DNA from: Streptosporangium sandarakinum
Lineage (GTDB): Bacteria > Actinomycetota > Actinomycetes > Streptosporangiales > Streptosporangiaceae
Direction: 5' to 3'
Assembly (NCBI RefSeq): GCF_013409935.1
Contig: NZ_JACCCO010000001.1
Span: 3,286,001 to 3,350,000 of the forward strand
DNA: 64,000 nt
Both the position numbers and the translations under genes were made by a program. How positions within the stretch are numbered: position 1 is the stretch's first letter; every line of letters begins with the position of its first letter. The notes under the pieces are model-generated. The model was not told the DNA's origin. It saw nothing but the letters and a program-made list of their open reading frames with translations, and ran no database searches. Positions 8,329 through 17,516 of this stretch are shown piece by piece.

Positions 8329-8907
8329 TCAGGGATGCCGAGCCGGACGCACCTGGTCCGCCACGGATTCCCACATCGGGGAGAGACACCGCAGGCGGGC
8401 CGAGCGGTAGAGCACGATGATCAGGGAGATGACGGCCGCGAACCAGACGATGCCCACGGCGGTTTCCAGGCCGACGTAGCCGTACTGCGCCAGTGCGGCG
8501 AGCGCTCCCAGCCCGGCCACGGCCCAGCGCAGCACGTCGAGAAGATCCGCCGTGGCTGTCTCCCCGGCGGGACGGATCCGCCTGATGACGGCCTCGACGG
8601 CCAGCCAGACGGTGAGCAGCGCGCCGGCCGTCCCGGCGACGCTGATCACCTGTGCGAAGTAGGAGACAGTCCGGTCGTAACCCAATACTCCGCTGGACAC
8701 GGTCAGGATCGCGAACGAGACGTAGACCATGGCGACGGCGGAGACCCAGGCCGCGGCGAACGGGCCGTCGCCGGATCGCCGCAGCCGGAACAGCCCGGAG
8801 GCGCACAGTCCCCATCCGACGGGGTCGAGCAGTAGGTCGAAGCCGTTCAGCCTGAGGGCGCCGAAGGCGAAGACGAAACCGGTGGCGATCTTCGTGACGG
8901 GCCGCAT
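8329..8907 (-). CDS. Integral membrane protein of unknown function
   Basis: A 192-aa protein with about five predicted membrane segments, including WVSAVAMVYVSFAILTVSSG, VISVAGTAGALLTVWLAVEA and AVGIVWFAAVISLIIVLYRS. No catalytic motif is visible. ATG 8907 is preceded by GGGAGAGG at good spacing. It follows the next gene on the same strand by 44 bp, so the two may be co-transcribed. Confidence 0.6.
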   Translation of the reverse strand: MRPVTKIATGFVFAFGALRLNGFDLLLDPVGWGLCASGLFRLRRSGDGPFAAAWVSAVAMVYVSFAILTVSSGVLGYDRTVSYFAQVISVAGTAGALLTVWLAVEAVIRRIRPAGETATADLLDVLRWAVAGLGALAALAQYGYVGLETAVGIVWFAAVISLIIVLYRSARLRCLSPMWESVADQVRPARHP

Positions 8908-8951
8908 GCGCCGTACCTCTCCCTACCTGTCGTCGTGCCTGGACGAGCCGG

Positions 8952-9545
8952 TCATCGGAACTTGTCCGGGTCCATCGCGTCGTTGCAGACCATGCCGGCG
9001 AAGCCCCGCTGCCAGGCGACGGGACTGCTCTGCTGCCGGTCGCCGATGAGGACCGTTCCCTCGAACTCCCCGGACTCCTCCTGCTCCTCCGGCCCCGACA
9101 GCTGCCACGAGCCCCACGTCACCTCCGCCGACCCCGAACCCGTCCAGGTCCGGTAGGTGAAGCGAACCGGTCGGGGCTCGTACGGCACCGCCGCGCAGTC
9201 GGTGATGAGGACGCGCCTCTCCAGGACCTCTATGCGCCCGCCCTCCACGGTCAGTTCGGTGCGCTCCCCCTTCGCCTCGTCGGCGGGCAGCAGGCGGAGG
9301 CCGGGCATCTCCGCCGAGACGCCGGTGATGGTGAAGGGGGCCGAGGCTTCGTTCTCGATTTCGATGTGCAACCTGCCGGACAGCACGCCGTTCTCGTCCA
9401 CCTCGGCGTGGACGAAGAAAGTATCTATATCCCACCTAATCTGCGGTGTAATTACCCCTGAACTCCACAGGAGAACTGTGATGAACACGAGCAATGCGAA
9501 AACGGACAGCAGACCCGGCAATCGGGAGCGCCACGTGCGCCACAT
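8952..9545 (-). CDS. Single-pass membrane-anchored protein of unknown function
   Basis: A 197-aa protein beginning MWRTWRSRLPGLLSVF. One membrane anchor (LLSVFALLVFITVLLW) is followed by an extracytoplasmic beta-rich domain with GVLSGRLHIEIENEASAPFT and a Cys pair (ITDCAAVP, MVCNDAMD). No family recognised. The start is uncertain: ATG 9545 gives a clean anchor, while GTG 9584 adds 13 residues; neither has a strong RBS. It is divergent from the 9628 gene across a short AT-rich gap that also holds the other gene's start. Confidence 0.55.
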   Translation of the reverse strand: MWRTWRSRLPGLLSVFALLVFITVLLWSSGVITPQIRWDIDTFFVHAEVDENGVLSGRLHIEIENEASAPFTITGVSAEMPGLRLLPADEAKGERTELTVEGGRIEVLERRVLITDCAAVPYEPRPVRFTYRTWTGSGSAEVTWGSWQLSGPEEQEESGEFEGTVLIGDRQQSSPVAWQRGFAGMVCNDAMDPDKFR

Positions 9546-9627
9546 GGCGATATCGAATTGCTCCCATGCATTCTCCGCAGTCACGATATAGCACCATATA
9601 TGGTTGCCCTTTGTGACAGTACCCTCG

Positions 9628-11034
9628 ATGGCCATTTCGGTAATCGCCGTGGCGGCCCTGCTGACGGCGGCCGTGCCGGTCACCCGGGAAAGGCTCGACA
9701 GGTTCGTCACGCTGACCGGCCTTTCCGTCACATCGGCCAACGCCCGGCAGGTCATCGATCACTTCACCGTTCTGCGCCGGTGGCGGCTGATCACCCTTGT
9801 CGTCGCCGTTCCACCGGCCCTGCTCACCGATGACCCGTTCTATCTGGTCGCGGGCTGGTGCGCCGTTTCCGTTTTCCACGGTGTACGGTCACCGGCCCCG
9901 ATATCGCGCGCCCCCGGTGATGCCGATGTCCACCGGAGAGTGTGGCTGCTCGGTTCGGCCGCCGCCGCGGTGGCCGGCGTCCACCTGCTGACGAGCCGGG
10001 ACGTCACACCGGCGCTTCTGGTTCATGCCGCCATCGTGGTCATCGTGACGGCGGCCGTATCGCTCGTCGCCTGGAGGACAAGTGCCGGGCCGGCGTCCGG
10101 GGAGCCGGACGACGCGGCCCGGGCCGAGCAGGCCATCGGCCACTGGTCGACCCGGGGCCTCTACCTCGCGGGAACCGCGGTCATGTTGTCGAGTGTGATC
10201 CTCACCCCCGGGCGGCCACCGTTGCCGGAACTGCCGGAATACTCGTCAGCCAAGCCGCTTCCGAAGTGGACGGCCACGTTCACGACGGTGCGCGGCTACA
10301 AGGAGCCCACCTGTTCGTGGTCCGGCCATCTGGACGCTCCCTGCCGGTCGTGGCGGGTGAACGGGACACCGTTCCCGCAGGCGGCGCCGTACGTCATCAG
10401 GCCGGGCGGGGTCCCCCGGCTCGCGCCGTTCGTGCGCAGCCCCGACAAGAAGGCCGTCGTCTACCTGGGCAGGGACGATCGCCGCATGGCGTACCAGGAC
10501 GCCCGGGGCGTCCACCGCCTCACCGGCGGCCTGGCCGACACCGCGGTGCCCACGCCCGCGTTCCTCGGCCAGAACAGGTACGTCGTCCTGAACGGGGACG
10601 GCGCGCAGGTCATCGACACCAGGACCTGGGCCCCGGTGCCGGTCCCCGGCGCCCGGCGGGTCCACGATCTCAACGGGAGCGGGACCGTGTTCACCACGGC
10701 GTCCCAGGTGCTCGTGGCCGACCTGCGAGGGAGGACCCGGATGAGCCTTCCCCTCAGGAAGAAGGTCAAGGACTCCCCCGAGGACGCGTACCACCTTCGC
10801 CCGGACGGACGCCGCCTCGTGGTCATCCGGGGCCGCGAGGGACGCGTCGAGACCTTCGACGTGGCGACAGGGCGGCTCCTGCGCGGCGTCGTTCCCCGAT
10901 TCCGCGGGGACGACTTCATCGACATCGGCCTCGGCTGGTCGGAGCAGGGATCCTTCCTGGTGCGCGGCGCCGTGAGCGAGCGCGTCTACCACCTCGACCT
11001 GTCGACGGGGAGGCTCTGGAGGCGCGACGGCTGA
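9628..11034 (+). CDS. Membrane protein with C-terminal WD40-like repeat domain
   Basis: A protein of about 468 aa. The first 190 residues hold four or five membrane segments (MAISVIAVAALLTAAVPVTR, LITLVVAVPPALL, VWLLGSAAAAVAGVHLL, ALLVHAAIVVIVTAAVSLVA). The rest reads as a beta-propeller-like repeat series (FVRSPDKKAVVYLGRDDRR, YVVLNGDGAQVIDTRTW, YHLRPDGRRLVVIRG, VYHLDLSTGRLW). This suggests an extracytoplasmic sensor or scaffold, which is inference. The start may be TTG 9604, GTG 9613 or ATG 9628; no RBS decides it. Confidence 0.6.
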   Translation: MAISVIAVAALLTAAVPVTRERLDRFVTLTGLSVTSANARQVIDHFTVLRRWRLITLVVAVPPALLTDDPFYLVAGWCAVSVFHGVRSPAPISRAPGDADVHRRVWLLGSAAAAVAGVHLLTSRDVTPALLVHAAIVVIVTAAVSLVAWRTSAGPASGEPDDAARAEQAIGHWSTRGLYLAGTAVMLSSVILTPGRPPLPELPEYSSAKPLPKWTATFTTVRGYKEPTCSWSGHLDAPCRSWRVNGTPFPQAAPYVIRPGGVPRLAPFVRSPDKKAVVYLGRDDRRMAYQDARGVHRLTGGLADTAVPTPAFLGQNRYVVLNGDGAQVIDTRTWAPVPVPGARRVHDLNGSGTVFTTASQVLVADLRGRTRMSLPLRKKVKDSPEDAYHLRPDGRRLVVIRGREGRVETFDVATGRLLRGVVPRFRGDDFIDIGLGWSEQGSFLVRGAVSERVYHLDLSTGRLWRRDG

Positions 11035-11402
11035 CCCCGGGGGCGACCGCGGCGTCCTTCCGCCCGCGCGAGCCCACGGCCACCGTACGGCGGCCCTTCG
11101 CCTCCTGCTGACCAAGGGAGACCGGTTTTCCGGTGGAACCGTACGGTCACGGATGACCTCGCCCGTTCGCGGACTCGTGGTGGCCGCGAGGAGCCTCGTG
11201 GCCGGGAGGCTTCTGCGCCTGGGCGGTCGGCCGAACGGCCGAGGGTGGGCCGGGAGGTTCCCTCGATCGGCTGATCCGTGCGGACGGCACCGCTCATACG
11301 TTGTGACCGTCATAACCCCGGGCCCTGAGCGTCGACCTGAGTGTCACAAGGAACGAGCAGGTCGCCGGGGTCATTTGCTCCCCACCGACTAAGAGGTCCA
11401 TC
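11035..11402. other. Intergenic region without a supported gene
   Basis: These 368 bp separate the WD40-like gene from the GDSL hydrolase. Short frames on both strands have no family resemblance. A 7-bp inverted repeat, TTGTGAC at 11301 and GTCACAA at 11343, lies about 55 bp before the hydrolase start and could be regulatory; support is weak. Confidence 0.4.
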
Positions 11403-12812
11403 GTGATTTCCAACTGGCCGCGAAGATGGGTTCGAGGGCCGGCGCTCCCGGTGGCGGTGCTGGCCGCCGCCGCCCTTTGGGCCGCGTCCACCGCGCAGGC
11501 GTCCACGGCTGAGAAGACGGCTGAGAAGAGTGTGGCCCGGGTCTCCGCCGCCGGCACGCCCACGACTCGATCGCCCGGACCCGCCGCGGCCCCGGCCGGC
11601 GGCGAACGGACCGGCGGGAGCCCGGACGCCGCGCGCTCCGAGGGCCGGTGGACGGCGGCCTGGGGAACGGCCGTGCAGCGGCCGACCCCGGGCGACGACG
11701 ACAACGGCCCCAACTGGTCCATGCGGGGTTTCGCCGACCAGTCGGTGCGGCAGGTGATCCGGATGACGGCGGGCGGATCGAGGCTCCGCGTCCGGCTGTC
11801 CAACGTGTACGGCACCAGGCCACTGGCCGTCGCCGGCGCGGCGGTCGGGCGGTCCGCCGGCACCGCCCTCGTCTGGCCGGACTCGGTGCGGCGGCTGACC
11901 TTCGGCGGCTCGTCCGGCACGGTGATCCCACCCGGACGGGAGGCCGTCAGCGACGCGGTGACGCTGCCCACCTCCGCGCTGGAGAAGCTGGCCGTCACCC
12001 TGCGCTTCGCGCGGCCCACCGGTCCGGCGACCTTTCATCGCTTCACCACCGCCACGTCCTACCGGGCGAAGGGAGACCACCTGACCGACCCCGCCACCGA
12101 CGCGTACAGCGAGTCGACGAACGCCTGGTACCACCTCGCCGGAATCGAGGTGCAGGGCGGAGCCGCACCGCACGAGACCGTGGTGGCCTTCGGCGACTCG
12201 CTCGTCGACGGCGTCGGCGCGACCGCGGGCACCGACGGCCGATTCACCGACAAGCTCGCCGAGCGGCTGGTCGCGGCACGTCGTCCGGTCGGCGTGGTCA
12301 ACGCGGGCGTCGCAGGCAGCCGGCTGCTCAACGACTCCTCCTGCTTCGGCGACAGGGCCGCCGCCAGATTCCGGCGCGACGTGCTCGACCGGCCCGGGGT
12401 CGGCGCGGTGATCGTCCATCTCGGGGCCAACGACCTCGGCTATCCCCGGCTCGGCGGCGACTGCGTCCGCCCCAACCCACGCGTGACCGTCCGGCAGCTC
12501 ATCGCGGGTCACCGGGCGTTGATCCAGGCCGCCCACGCCCGGAACATCAAGGTCATCGGCGTCACGATCCTGCCGCTCAAGGGCGCTCTCTTCCCGTTCT
12601 GGACACCGGAGATCGAGAAGTCCCGGCTGGCGGTCAACCACTGGATCCGGACCGGCGGAGCGTACGACGCCGTCCTGGACGCCGACCGGGCTCTGGCCGA
12701 CCCGGCGGACCCCTCCCGTCCCCGTCCCGGCTACGTCTTCCAGGACGGGCTGCACCCGGACGACGCGGGCTATCACGCCATCGCCTCGGCCATCGACCTC
12801 GACGCTCTGTGA
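11403..12812 (+). CDS. Secreted GDSL/SGNH hydrolase
   Basis: A 469-aa secreted esterase or lipase of the SGNH superfamily. A signal peptide (PALPVAVLAAAALWAASTAQ) is followed by a low-complexity linker and an N-terminal beta domain (SVRQVIRMTAGGSRLRVRLS). The catalytic domain has block I VVAFGDSLVDG (nucleophile Ser), block III GANDLG and block V DGLHPDDAGYH (Asp and His). Its closest relative here is the gene at 56287-57534, with the same two-domain arrangement. The start is GTG 11403 with AGAGG upstream. Substrate unknown; an acyl ester on a polysaccharide or lipid is likely. Confidence 0.85.
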   Translation: MISNWPRRWVRGPALPVAVLAAAALWAASTAQASTAEKTAEKSVARVSAAGTPTTRSPGPAAAPAGGERTGGSPDAARSEGRWTAAWGTAVQRPTPGDDDNGPNWSMRGFADQSVRQVIRMTAGGSRLRVRLSNVYGTRPLAVAGAAVGRSAGTALVWPDSVRRLTFGGSSGTVIPPGREAVSDAVTLPTSALEKLAVTLRFARPTGPATFHRFTTATSYRAKGDHLTDPATDAYSESTNAWYHLAGIEVQGGAAPHETVVAFGDSLVDGVGATAGTDGRFTDKLAERLVAARRPVGVVNAGVAGSRLLNDSSCFGDRAAARFRRDVLDRPGVGAVIVHLGANDLGYPRLGGDCVRPNPRVTVRQLIAGHRALIQAAHARNIKVIGVTILPLKGALFPFWTPEIEKSRLAVNHWIRTGGAYDAVLDADRALADPADPSRPRPGYVFQDGLHPDDAGYHAIASAIDLDAL

Positions 12813-12814
12813 AA

Positions 12815-12856
12815 CCCCGGCCCCGGCCCCGGCGGAACGCGAGGCCGGGGCCGGGG
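12815..12856. terminator. Strong GC hairpin terminator
   Basis: CCCCGGCCCCGGCC (12815-12828) pairs perfectly with GGCCGGGGCCGGGG (12843-12856), starting 2 nt after the hydrolase stop. It faces the convergent dnaE. Confidence 0.8.
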
Positions 12857-12931
12857 CTGTGCGCCGTCACGGCTCGCCGCGCCGCCAGGCGTCGGCCTCC
12901 AGCGCGGCCGAGACGACCTCGACGGGTCGGC

Positions 12932-15900
12932 TCACAGGGCGATCGCGTCCGATCCGATCAGCGCCTTGACGTCCCCGGCGAAGGACGGGGCGGCGTCGAC
13001 CTGGTAGTCCGGCAGCGCCATGACCACCGTCCGGCCGGTGTGACGGCGCAGACGCACCTGGACCGGCACCTTGCCCTGGTGCATCTTGAGGATGTTGCGC
13101 AGTTCCTCCACCAGTTCGGCGGTGACCCGCTCCTCCCGCAGGAAGATCGTGACGGGCGGGCCGGAGTCGCTGGTGACGCTGGAGACGTCGATGAGGGTGA
13201 GATCCTGGGCGAAGATCGAGATCGCGCCGTCACGGTTGTTGATCTGACCCCCCACCGACACCACGGAGTCCTCCCGCAGCATCGGCCCGTACAGCTCGTA
13301 GTTCTTGGGGAAGAACAGGCACTCGACGGCGGAGTCCATGTCCTCGACCACGACGATCGCCCAGAGGTTCCCGGCCTTGTTGACGCGCTTGTCGACCTTC
13401 GTGATGAGACCGCAGACCCGGACGTCACCGCGTTCACGGCCGCTGTCGAGCAGGTCGGCGATCGTGGTGTCGCGGTTGCGCACCAGGAGGCGTTCGGTGC
13501 CGGCGAGGGGGTGGTCGGAGACGTACAGGCCGAGCATCTCCCGCTCGAAGTCCAGGCGCGTCTTCTTGTCCCACTCGGTGTCGGGGACGGTGACGGTGAA
13601 GGCGTTCTCCTCTGTGTCGTCGGTACCGCCGAACAGGGAGTCCTGGCCGTGGGCCTCGTTCTTCTTGATGTCGATGACGGAGTCGACGGCCTGTTCGTGG
13701 GTCAGCAGCAGCCCCTTGCGGGGGTGGTCGAGGGAGTCGAACGCTCCGGCCTTGATCAGGGATTCGATGACGCGCTTGTTGCAGACCTGCAACGGCACCT
13801 TGCTGAGGAAGTCGTTGAAGTCGGTGTAGTCGTCTTTTTCCTGGCGGGCCCTGATGATGCCTTCGACGACGTTCTCACCGACGTTGCGGACCGCGCCGAG
13901 ACCGAAGCGGACCTTGTCGTCGCCGACCGCGGCGAACGTCAGGTCGGAGTCGTTGACGTCGGGCGGCAGGACCTGGATGCCCATCTTGCGGCATTCGGCG
14001 AGGTAGATGGCGGCCTTGTCCTTGTCGTCGCCGACGCTGGTGAGCAGGGCCGCCATGTAGTCGGCGGGGTAGTTGGCCTTGAGGTAGGCCGTCCAGTACG
14101 CGACGAGGCCGTAGCCGGCGGTGTGGGACTTGTTGAAGGCGTAACCGGAGAACGGCAGCATGACGTCCCACAGCGCCTGGATCGCCCCGTCGCTGTAGCC
14201 GTTTCCGCGCATGCCCGCCTGGAAGTTGACGAACTCCTTGGCGAGGATCTCGGGCTTCTTCTTGCCCATGGCGCGGCGCAGCAGGTCGGCGCCGCCGAGG
14301 GTGTAACCGGCCAGCTCCCGGGCGACCGCCATGATCTGCTCCTGGTAGACGAGCAGGTGGAAGGTGGAGCCGAGGATCGGCTCCAGGGCGTCCTTCAGCT
14401 CCGGGTGGATCGGGGTGATCTCCTGGCGGCCGTTCTTGCGGTGGGCGTAGTTGGTGTGGGCGTTGGCGGCCATCGGGCCGGGCCGGTACAGCGCGAGGAC
14501 GGCGGCGATGTCCTCGAACCGGGTGGGCTCCATCAGCCGCAGCAGCTGCCGCATGGGGCCGCCGTCGAGCTGGAACACGCCCAGGGTGTCGCCGCGGGCC
14601 AGCAGCTTGTAGGTGGTCTCGTCGTCGAGGGGGATCTCCTCGGTACGGATCGTCACGCCGCGGTTCTGTTCGATGATCTTGATGGCGTGGTCGATGATGC
14701 CGAGGTTGCGCAGGCCCAGGAAGTCCATCTTGATCAGGCCCATGGACTCACAGGACGGATAGTCGAAGCCGGTGATGACCACGCCGTCCTTGTCCCGCAT
14801 GTGCATGGGGATCAGGTTCAGCAGCGGCGCGGACGACAGGATGACCGCGGCGGCGTGCACGCCGGTGCCGCGGATCAGGCCCTCGATGCCGCGGCCGGTG
14901 TCGATGACCTTGCGCACGTCGACGTCCGACTCGTACAGGGAGCGGATCTCGCCGCCCTCGACGTAGCGGGGGTGCTCGGGGTCGAACATCTTCGCCAGGG
15001 GAACGCCCTTGCCCATGACGTCCGGCGGCATCGCCTTGGTGATCTTGTCGCCCATCGCGAAGGGGTAGCCGAGGATGCGGGAGGCGTCCTTGACGGCGGC
15101 CTTGGCCTTGATCGTGCCGAAGGTGTTGACCTGCGCGGTGTACTCGTTGCCGTACTTCTGGGTGACGTAGGAGACCATGCGGTCGCGCTGGCGGTCGTCG
15201 AAGTCGAGGTCGATGTCGGGCGGGCTGATGCGCTCGGGGTTGAGGAACCGCTCGAACAGCAGACCGTGCTCCAGCGGGTCCAGCTCGGTGATGCGGGTCG
15301 CGTAGGCGACGATCGAACCGGTCGCCGATCCTCGGCCGGGACCGACGGGGATGCCGTTGTCACGGGCGTACTTGCAGATGTCGGCGACGACGAGGAAGTA
15401 GGAGGAGAACCCCATGGGGCCGATGACCTTCATCTCGGTCTCGTACCGCTCCCACACCTCGGCGGGGACCGGGTCGCCGTAGCGCATCACCAGGCCCTGC
15501 TCGACCTCCTTGCGCAGCCACGACTCCTGCGTCTCCCCCTCGGGGACGTCGGGATACTGCGGCATCCGGTCGACGTAGGCGAACACCTCGTCGTAGTCGC
15601 CGATCATCTCGGCGACCAGCAGCGTGTTGTCACACGCCTCGGGCAGCTCCCTGAACAGGCCCCGCATCTCGGCGGGGCTCTTGACGTAGTAGCCCGACCC
15701 GTTGAACCGGAACCGGTTCGGGTCGTCCTTGTTGCGGCCCACGCCGACGCACAGCAGGCTGTCGTGGGCGTCGGCCTGGTCCTCGGTGACGTAGTGGGAG
15801 TCGTTGGTGGCCAGCAGCGGGATGTTCAGCTGCCTGGCCAGGCGCAGCAGGTCCTCGCGGACGTCACGCTCGATGTCCAGGCCGTGGTCCATCAGCTCCA

Positions 15901-16480
15901 GGAAGTAGTTCTCCCTGCCGAAGATCTCCTGGTAGCCGGCCGCCGCCGCGACGGCCTCGTCGTACTGGCCGAGCCGCAGCCGGGTCTGCACCTCTCCCGA
16001 GGGGCAGCCGGTGGTGGCGATGATCCCCTCGGCGTGCTCGGCGACCAGCTCCCGGTCCATGCGGGGCTTGCCGTAGTAGCCCTCGAAGGAGGCCCGGGAC
16101 GACAGGCGGAACAGGTTGCGCAGGCCCGCGGCGTCCTTGGCCCACATGGTCATGTGGGTGAACCGGCCGCCGCCGGAGACGTCCTTGCCGCCTTCGCCGT
16201 CCGCGACGCCGGTCTCGGCGCGCTTGCCCCAGAACACCGGCTTCTTGAAGGAGCGGGACGCGGGCGCGACGTAGGCCTCGATCCCGATGATCGGCTTGAT
16301 GCCCGCCTTCTTGGCCTCGCCCTGGAACTCGTAGGCGCCGAACATGTTGCCGTGGTCGCTCATGGCGATGGCGGGCATCTCCAGTCGCGCCACCTCCTCG
16401 AACATACGGCCGATCTTCGCCGCACCGTCGAGCATCGAGTACTCGGTGTGGACATGCAGATGCACGAACGATTCGGTCAC
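12932..16480 (-). CDS. dnaE: DNA polymerase III alpha subunit
   Basis: The replicative polymerase subunit, 1182 aa, full length for actinobacterial DnaE1. The PHP domain opens with FVHLHVHTEYSMLDGAAKIG. The polymerase catalytic Asp cluster is in PPDIDLDFDDRQRD, with GPGRGSATGSIVAYATRITE before it. The finger region has SHTAGYGLVAYWTAYLKANY. The C-terminal OB domain has GLITKVDKRVNKAGN. The start is GTG 16480 with AAGGGGAACAG upstream. It stands alone, convergent with the GDSL gene. Confidence 0.97.
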   Translation of the reverse strand: MTESFVHLHVHTEYSMLDGAAKIGRMFEEVARLEMPAIAMSDHGNMFGAYEFQGEAKKAGIKPIIGIEAYVAPASRSFKKPVFWGKRAETGVADGEGGKDVSGGGRFTHMTMWAKDAAGLRNLFRLSSRASFEGYYGKPRMDRELVAEHAEGIIATTGCPSGEVQTRLRLGQYDEAVAAAAGYQEIFGRENYFLELMDHGLDIERDVREDLLRLARQLNIPLLATNDSHYVTEDQADAHDSLLCVGVGRNKDDPNRFRFNGSGYYVKSPAEMRGLFRELPEACDNTLLVAEMIGDYDEVFAYVDRMPQYPDVPEGETQESWLRKEVEQGLVMRYGDPVPAEVWERYETEMKVIGPMGFSSYFLVVADICKYARDNGIPVGPGRGSATGSIVAYATRITELDPLEHGLLFERFLNPERISPPDIDLDFDDRQRDRMVSYVTQKYGNEYTAQVNTFGTIKAKAAVKDASRILGYPFAMGDKITKAMPPDVMGKGVPLAKMFDPEHPRYVEGGEIRSLYESDVDVRKVIDTGRGIEGLIRGTGVHAAAVILSSAPLLNLIPMHMRDKDGVVITGFDYPSCESMGLIKMDFLGLRNLGIIDHAIKIIEQNRGVTIRTEEIPLDDETTYKLLARGDTLGVFQLDGGPMRQLLRLMEPTRFEDIAAVLALYRPGPMAANAHTNYAHRKNGRQEITPIHPELKDALEPILGSTFHLLVYQEQIMAVARELAGYTLGGADLLRRAMGKKKPEILAKEFVNFQAGMRGNGYSDGAIQALWDVMLPFSGYAFNKSHTAGYGLVAYWTAYLKANYPADYMAALLTSVGDDKDKAAIYLAECRKMGIQVLPPDVNDSDLTFAAVGDDKVRFGLGAVRNVGENVVEGIIRARQEKDDYTDFNDFLSKVPLQVCNKRVIESLIKAGAFDSLDHPRKGLLLTHEQAVDSVIDIKKNEAHGQDSLFGGTDDTEENAFTVTVPDTEWDKKTRLDFEREMLGLYVSDHPLAGTERLLVRNRDTTIADLLDSGRERGDVRVCGLITKVDKRVNKAGNLWAIVVVEDMDSAVECLFFPKNYELYGPMLREDSVVSVGGQINNRDGAISIFAQDLTLIDVSSVTSDSGPPVTIFLREERVTAELVEELRNILKMHQGKVPVQVRLRRHTGRTVVMALPDYQVDAAPSFAGDVKALIGSDAIAL

Positions 16481-16634
16481 CTGTTCCCCTTTTCTTCAGG
16501 CCGGCCGCCGTTTACCGGCCCTGGAGCCTACGCCTCCCGACGCCTCATCTCCACCTTCCCACCCGCCTGCCTCACCGATGGGCATAAGCCGCGCCTCCCC
16601 CGCCGGTACGGCACGAGCGAGCCTCACTCAACAG

Positions 16635-16650
16635 CATCTGACCTGCGGTT
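16635..16650 (+). repeat. 16-nt direct repeat, copy 1
   Basis: CATCTGACCTGCGGTT is found here and again, identically, at 17384-17399. The two copies flank the small-gene pair next to the XRE regulator. Confidence 0.6.
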
Positions 16651-16652
16651 GT

Positions 16653-16832
16653 TCACCGGGACACGGCGGGTGGCGCCGACGGGCGTACCCGGCCGGGCGA
16701 ATGCCCGGCGGGGTGGACGCGTTCGGTGATCCGGCGGGCGGGGCCGGTCAGGTCGGAGGCGGGGGCGTTCTCGACGGGGGCGCCCGGTTCGGGGCTCCAG
16801 TAGACGGCCTCGCCGTTGTAACCGGTCCGCAC
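16653..16832 (-). CDS. Small protein of unknown function, second gene of a pair
   Basis: A 59-aa reading starting at GTG 16832, with GGAG 8 nt upstream and 25 nt after the stop of the preceding gene. A longer version from TTG 16889 (78 aa) would overlap that gene by 32 bp. It contains TGYNGEAVYWSPEPGAP and no recognisable domain. Its close spacing with the upstream small gene and its position opposite an XRE regulator suggest a small regulatory or accessory cassette; this is inference. Confidence 0.4.
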   Translation of the reverse strand: MRTGYNGEAVYWSPEPGAPVENAPASDLTGPARRITERVHPAGHSPGRVRPSAPPAVSR

Positions 16833-16857
16833 GATCAGTGCTCCGCCGATCAGCGGG

Positions 16858-17193
16858 TCAGACGGGCGAGGCTCCGGCGGGTTCGGCAAGCGCCTCCAGG
16901 TACTCCCGCTGACGCCGCAGACTCGGGTTCCGGTCGAACAACTCCACCAGGAGGCCGGCGGCGCCCTCGGGGTCGGACGAGGGATGCCGGACCATGCCGC
17001 CGTCGCCGAACCAGCGGAACACGTGCGGAACGCTCCGAACGATCAGACCCGGCGCGAGGCTCAGTGTGCAGTGGCCGCCGGCTGTCGTCATGACGTCGGA
17101 ACCCACCGTGGAGATGCCTTTCTCCGCCAGGGCGCGGCGCAACAGGGCCATGTGATGGGCGGCTGTGCTCGGCGGGGCCGTCTCGTAGGTCAT
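16858..17193 (-). CDS. Small protein of unknown function divergent from XRE regulator
   Basis: A 111-aa protein beginning MTYETAPPSTAAHHMALLRR. It has a helical N-terminus (LLRRALAEKGISTV), a central part (LAPGLIVRSVPHVFRWFGDG) and a helical C-terminus (LRRQREYLEALAEP). ATG 17193 is preceded by GAGGTG. No family recognised. Genes of this size beside XRE/TPR-like regulators are common in large actinomycete genomes, but their role is generally unknown. Confidence 0.5.
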   Translation of the reverse strand: MTYETAPPSTAAHHMALLRRALAEKGISTVGSDVMTTAGGHCTLSLAPGLIVRSVPHVFRWFGDGGMVRHPSSDPEGAAGLLVELFDRNPSLRRQREYLEALAEPAGASPV

Positions 17194-17516
17194 GGTCACC
17201 TCCTCGGAGCGGCCGTGCGTATCAGTAGGAACATGCGGAAGCAGTCCGGAAACACAAGGCCATAAACGGTCACACAGGATGGAGGGCGCATTTCTCGGGA
17301 ACCGATCGCTGAAGCCATTGAACGCCTCCACGCCACCTCTGGTCACCGGGTGCGGCGACATACTTTCTATGCACCACGAAAGCCATCTGACCTGCGGTTA
17401 CTCGGCCAACATATTTGTTCCATGCCACCGGAAAGACCACTGCCCGATTTGTACAGTTGCCCGATGTTGGCTTTCACCGGCAACCTGCGGACAGAGCCTC
17501 ATTCCAGGGAGCCGTG
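17194..17516. promoter_or_regulatory. Divergent regulatory region between small genes and XRE regulator
   Basis: This 323-bp gap is richer in A and T than its surroundings. It holds the second copy of the 16-nt repeat (17384-17399). No gene fits. It should carry both divergent promoters. Confidence 0.5.
17384..17399 (+). repeat. 16-nt direct repeat, copy 2
   Basis: Identical to 16635-16650 (CATCTGACCTGCGGTT). It lies 118 bp before the XRE regulator start, which makes it a candidate operator. Confidence 0.6.

Noticed and set aside
11301..11349. TTGTGAC / GTCACAA inverted repeat before the GDSL gene
   Set aside because: Seven-nt arms separated by 35 nt do not fit a usual dimeric operator; mentioned only as weak.
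11153..11392. 79-codon plus-strand frame before the GDSL gene
   Set aside because: No RBS of note, composition unlike coding DNA here, and no recognisable motif.
11648..16729. 1693-codon open frame on the plus strand
   Set aside because: It is antisense to dnaE and runs on from the GDSL gene in a shifted frame; the protein is low-complexity and resembles no family. High GC makes such frames common.
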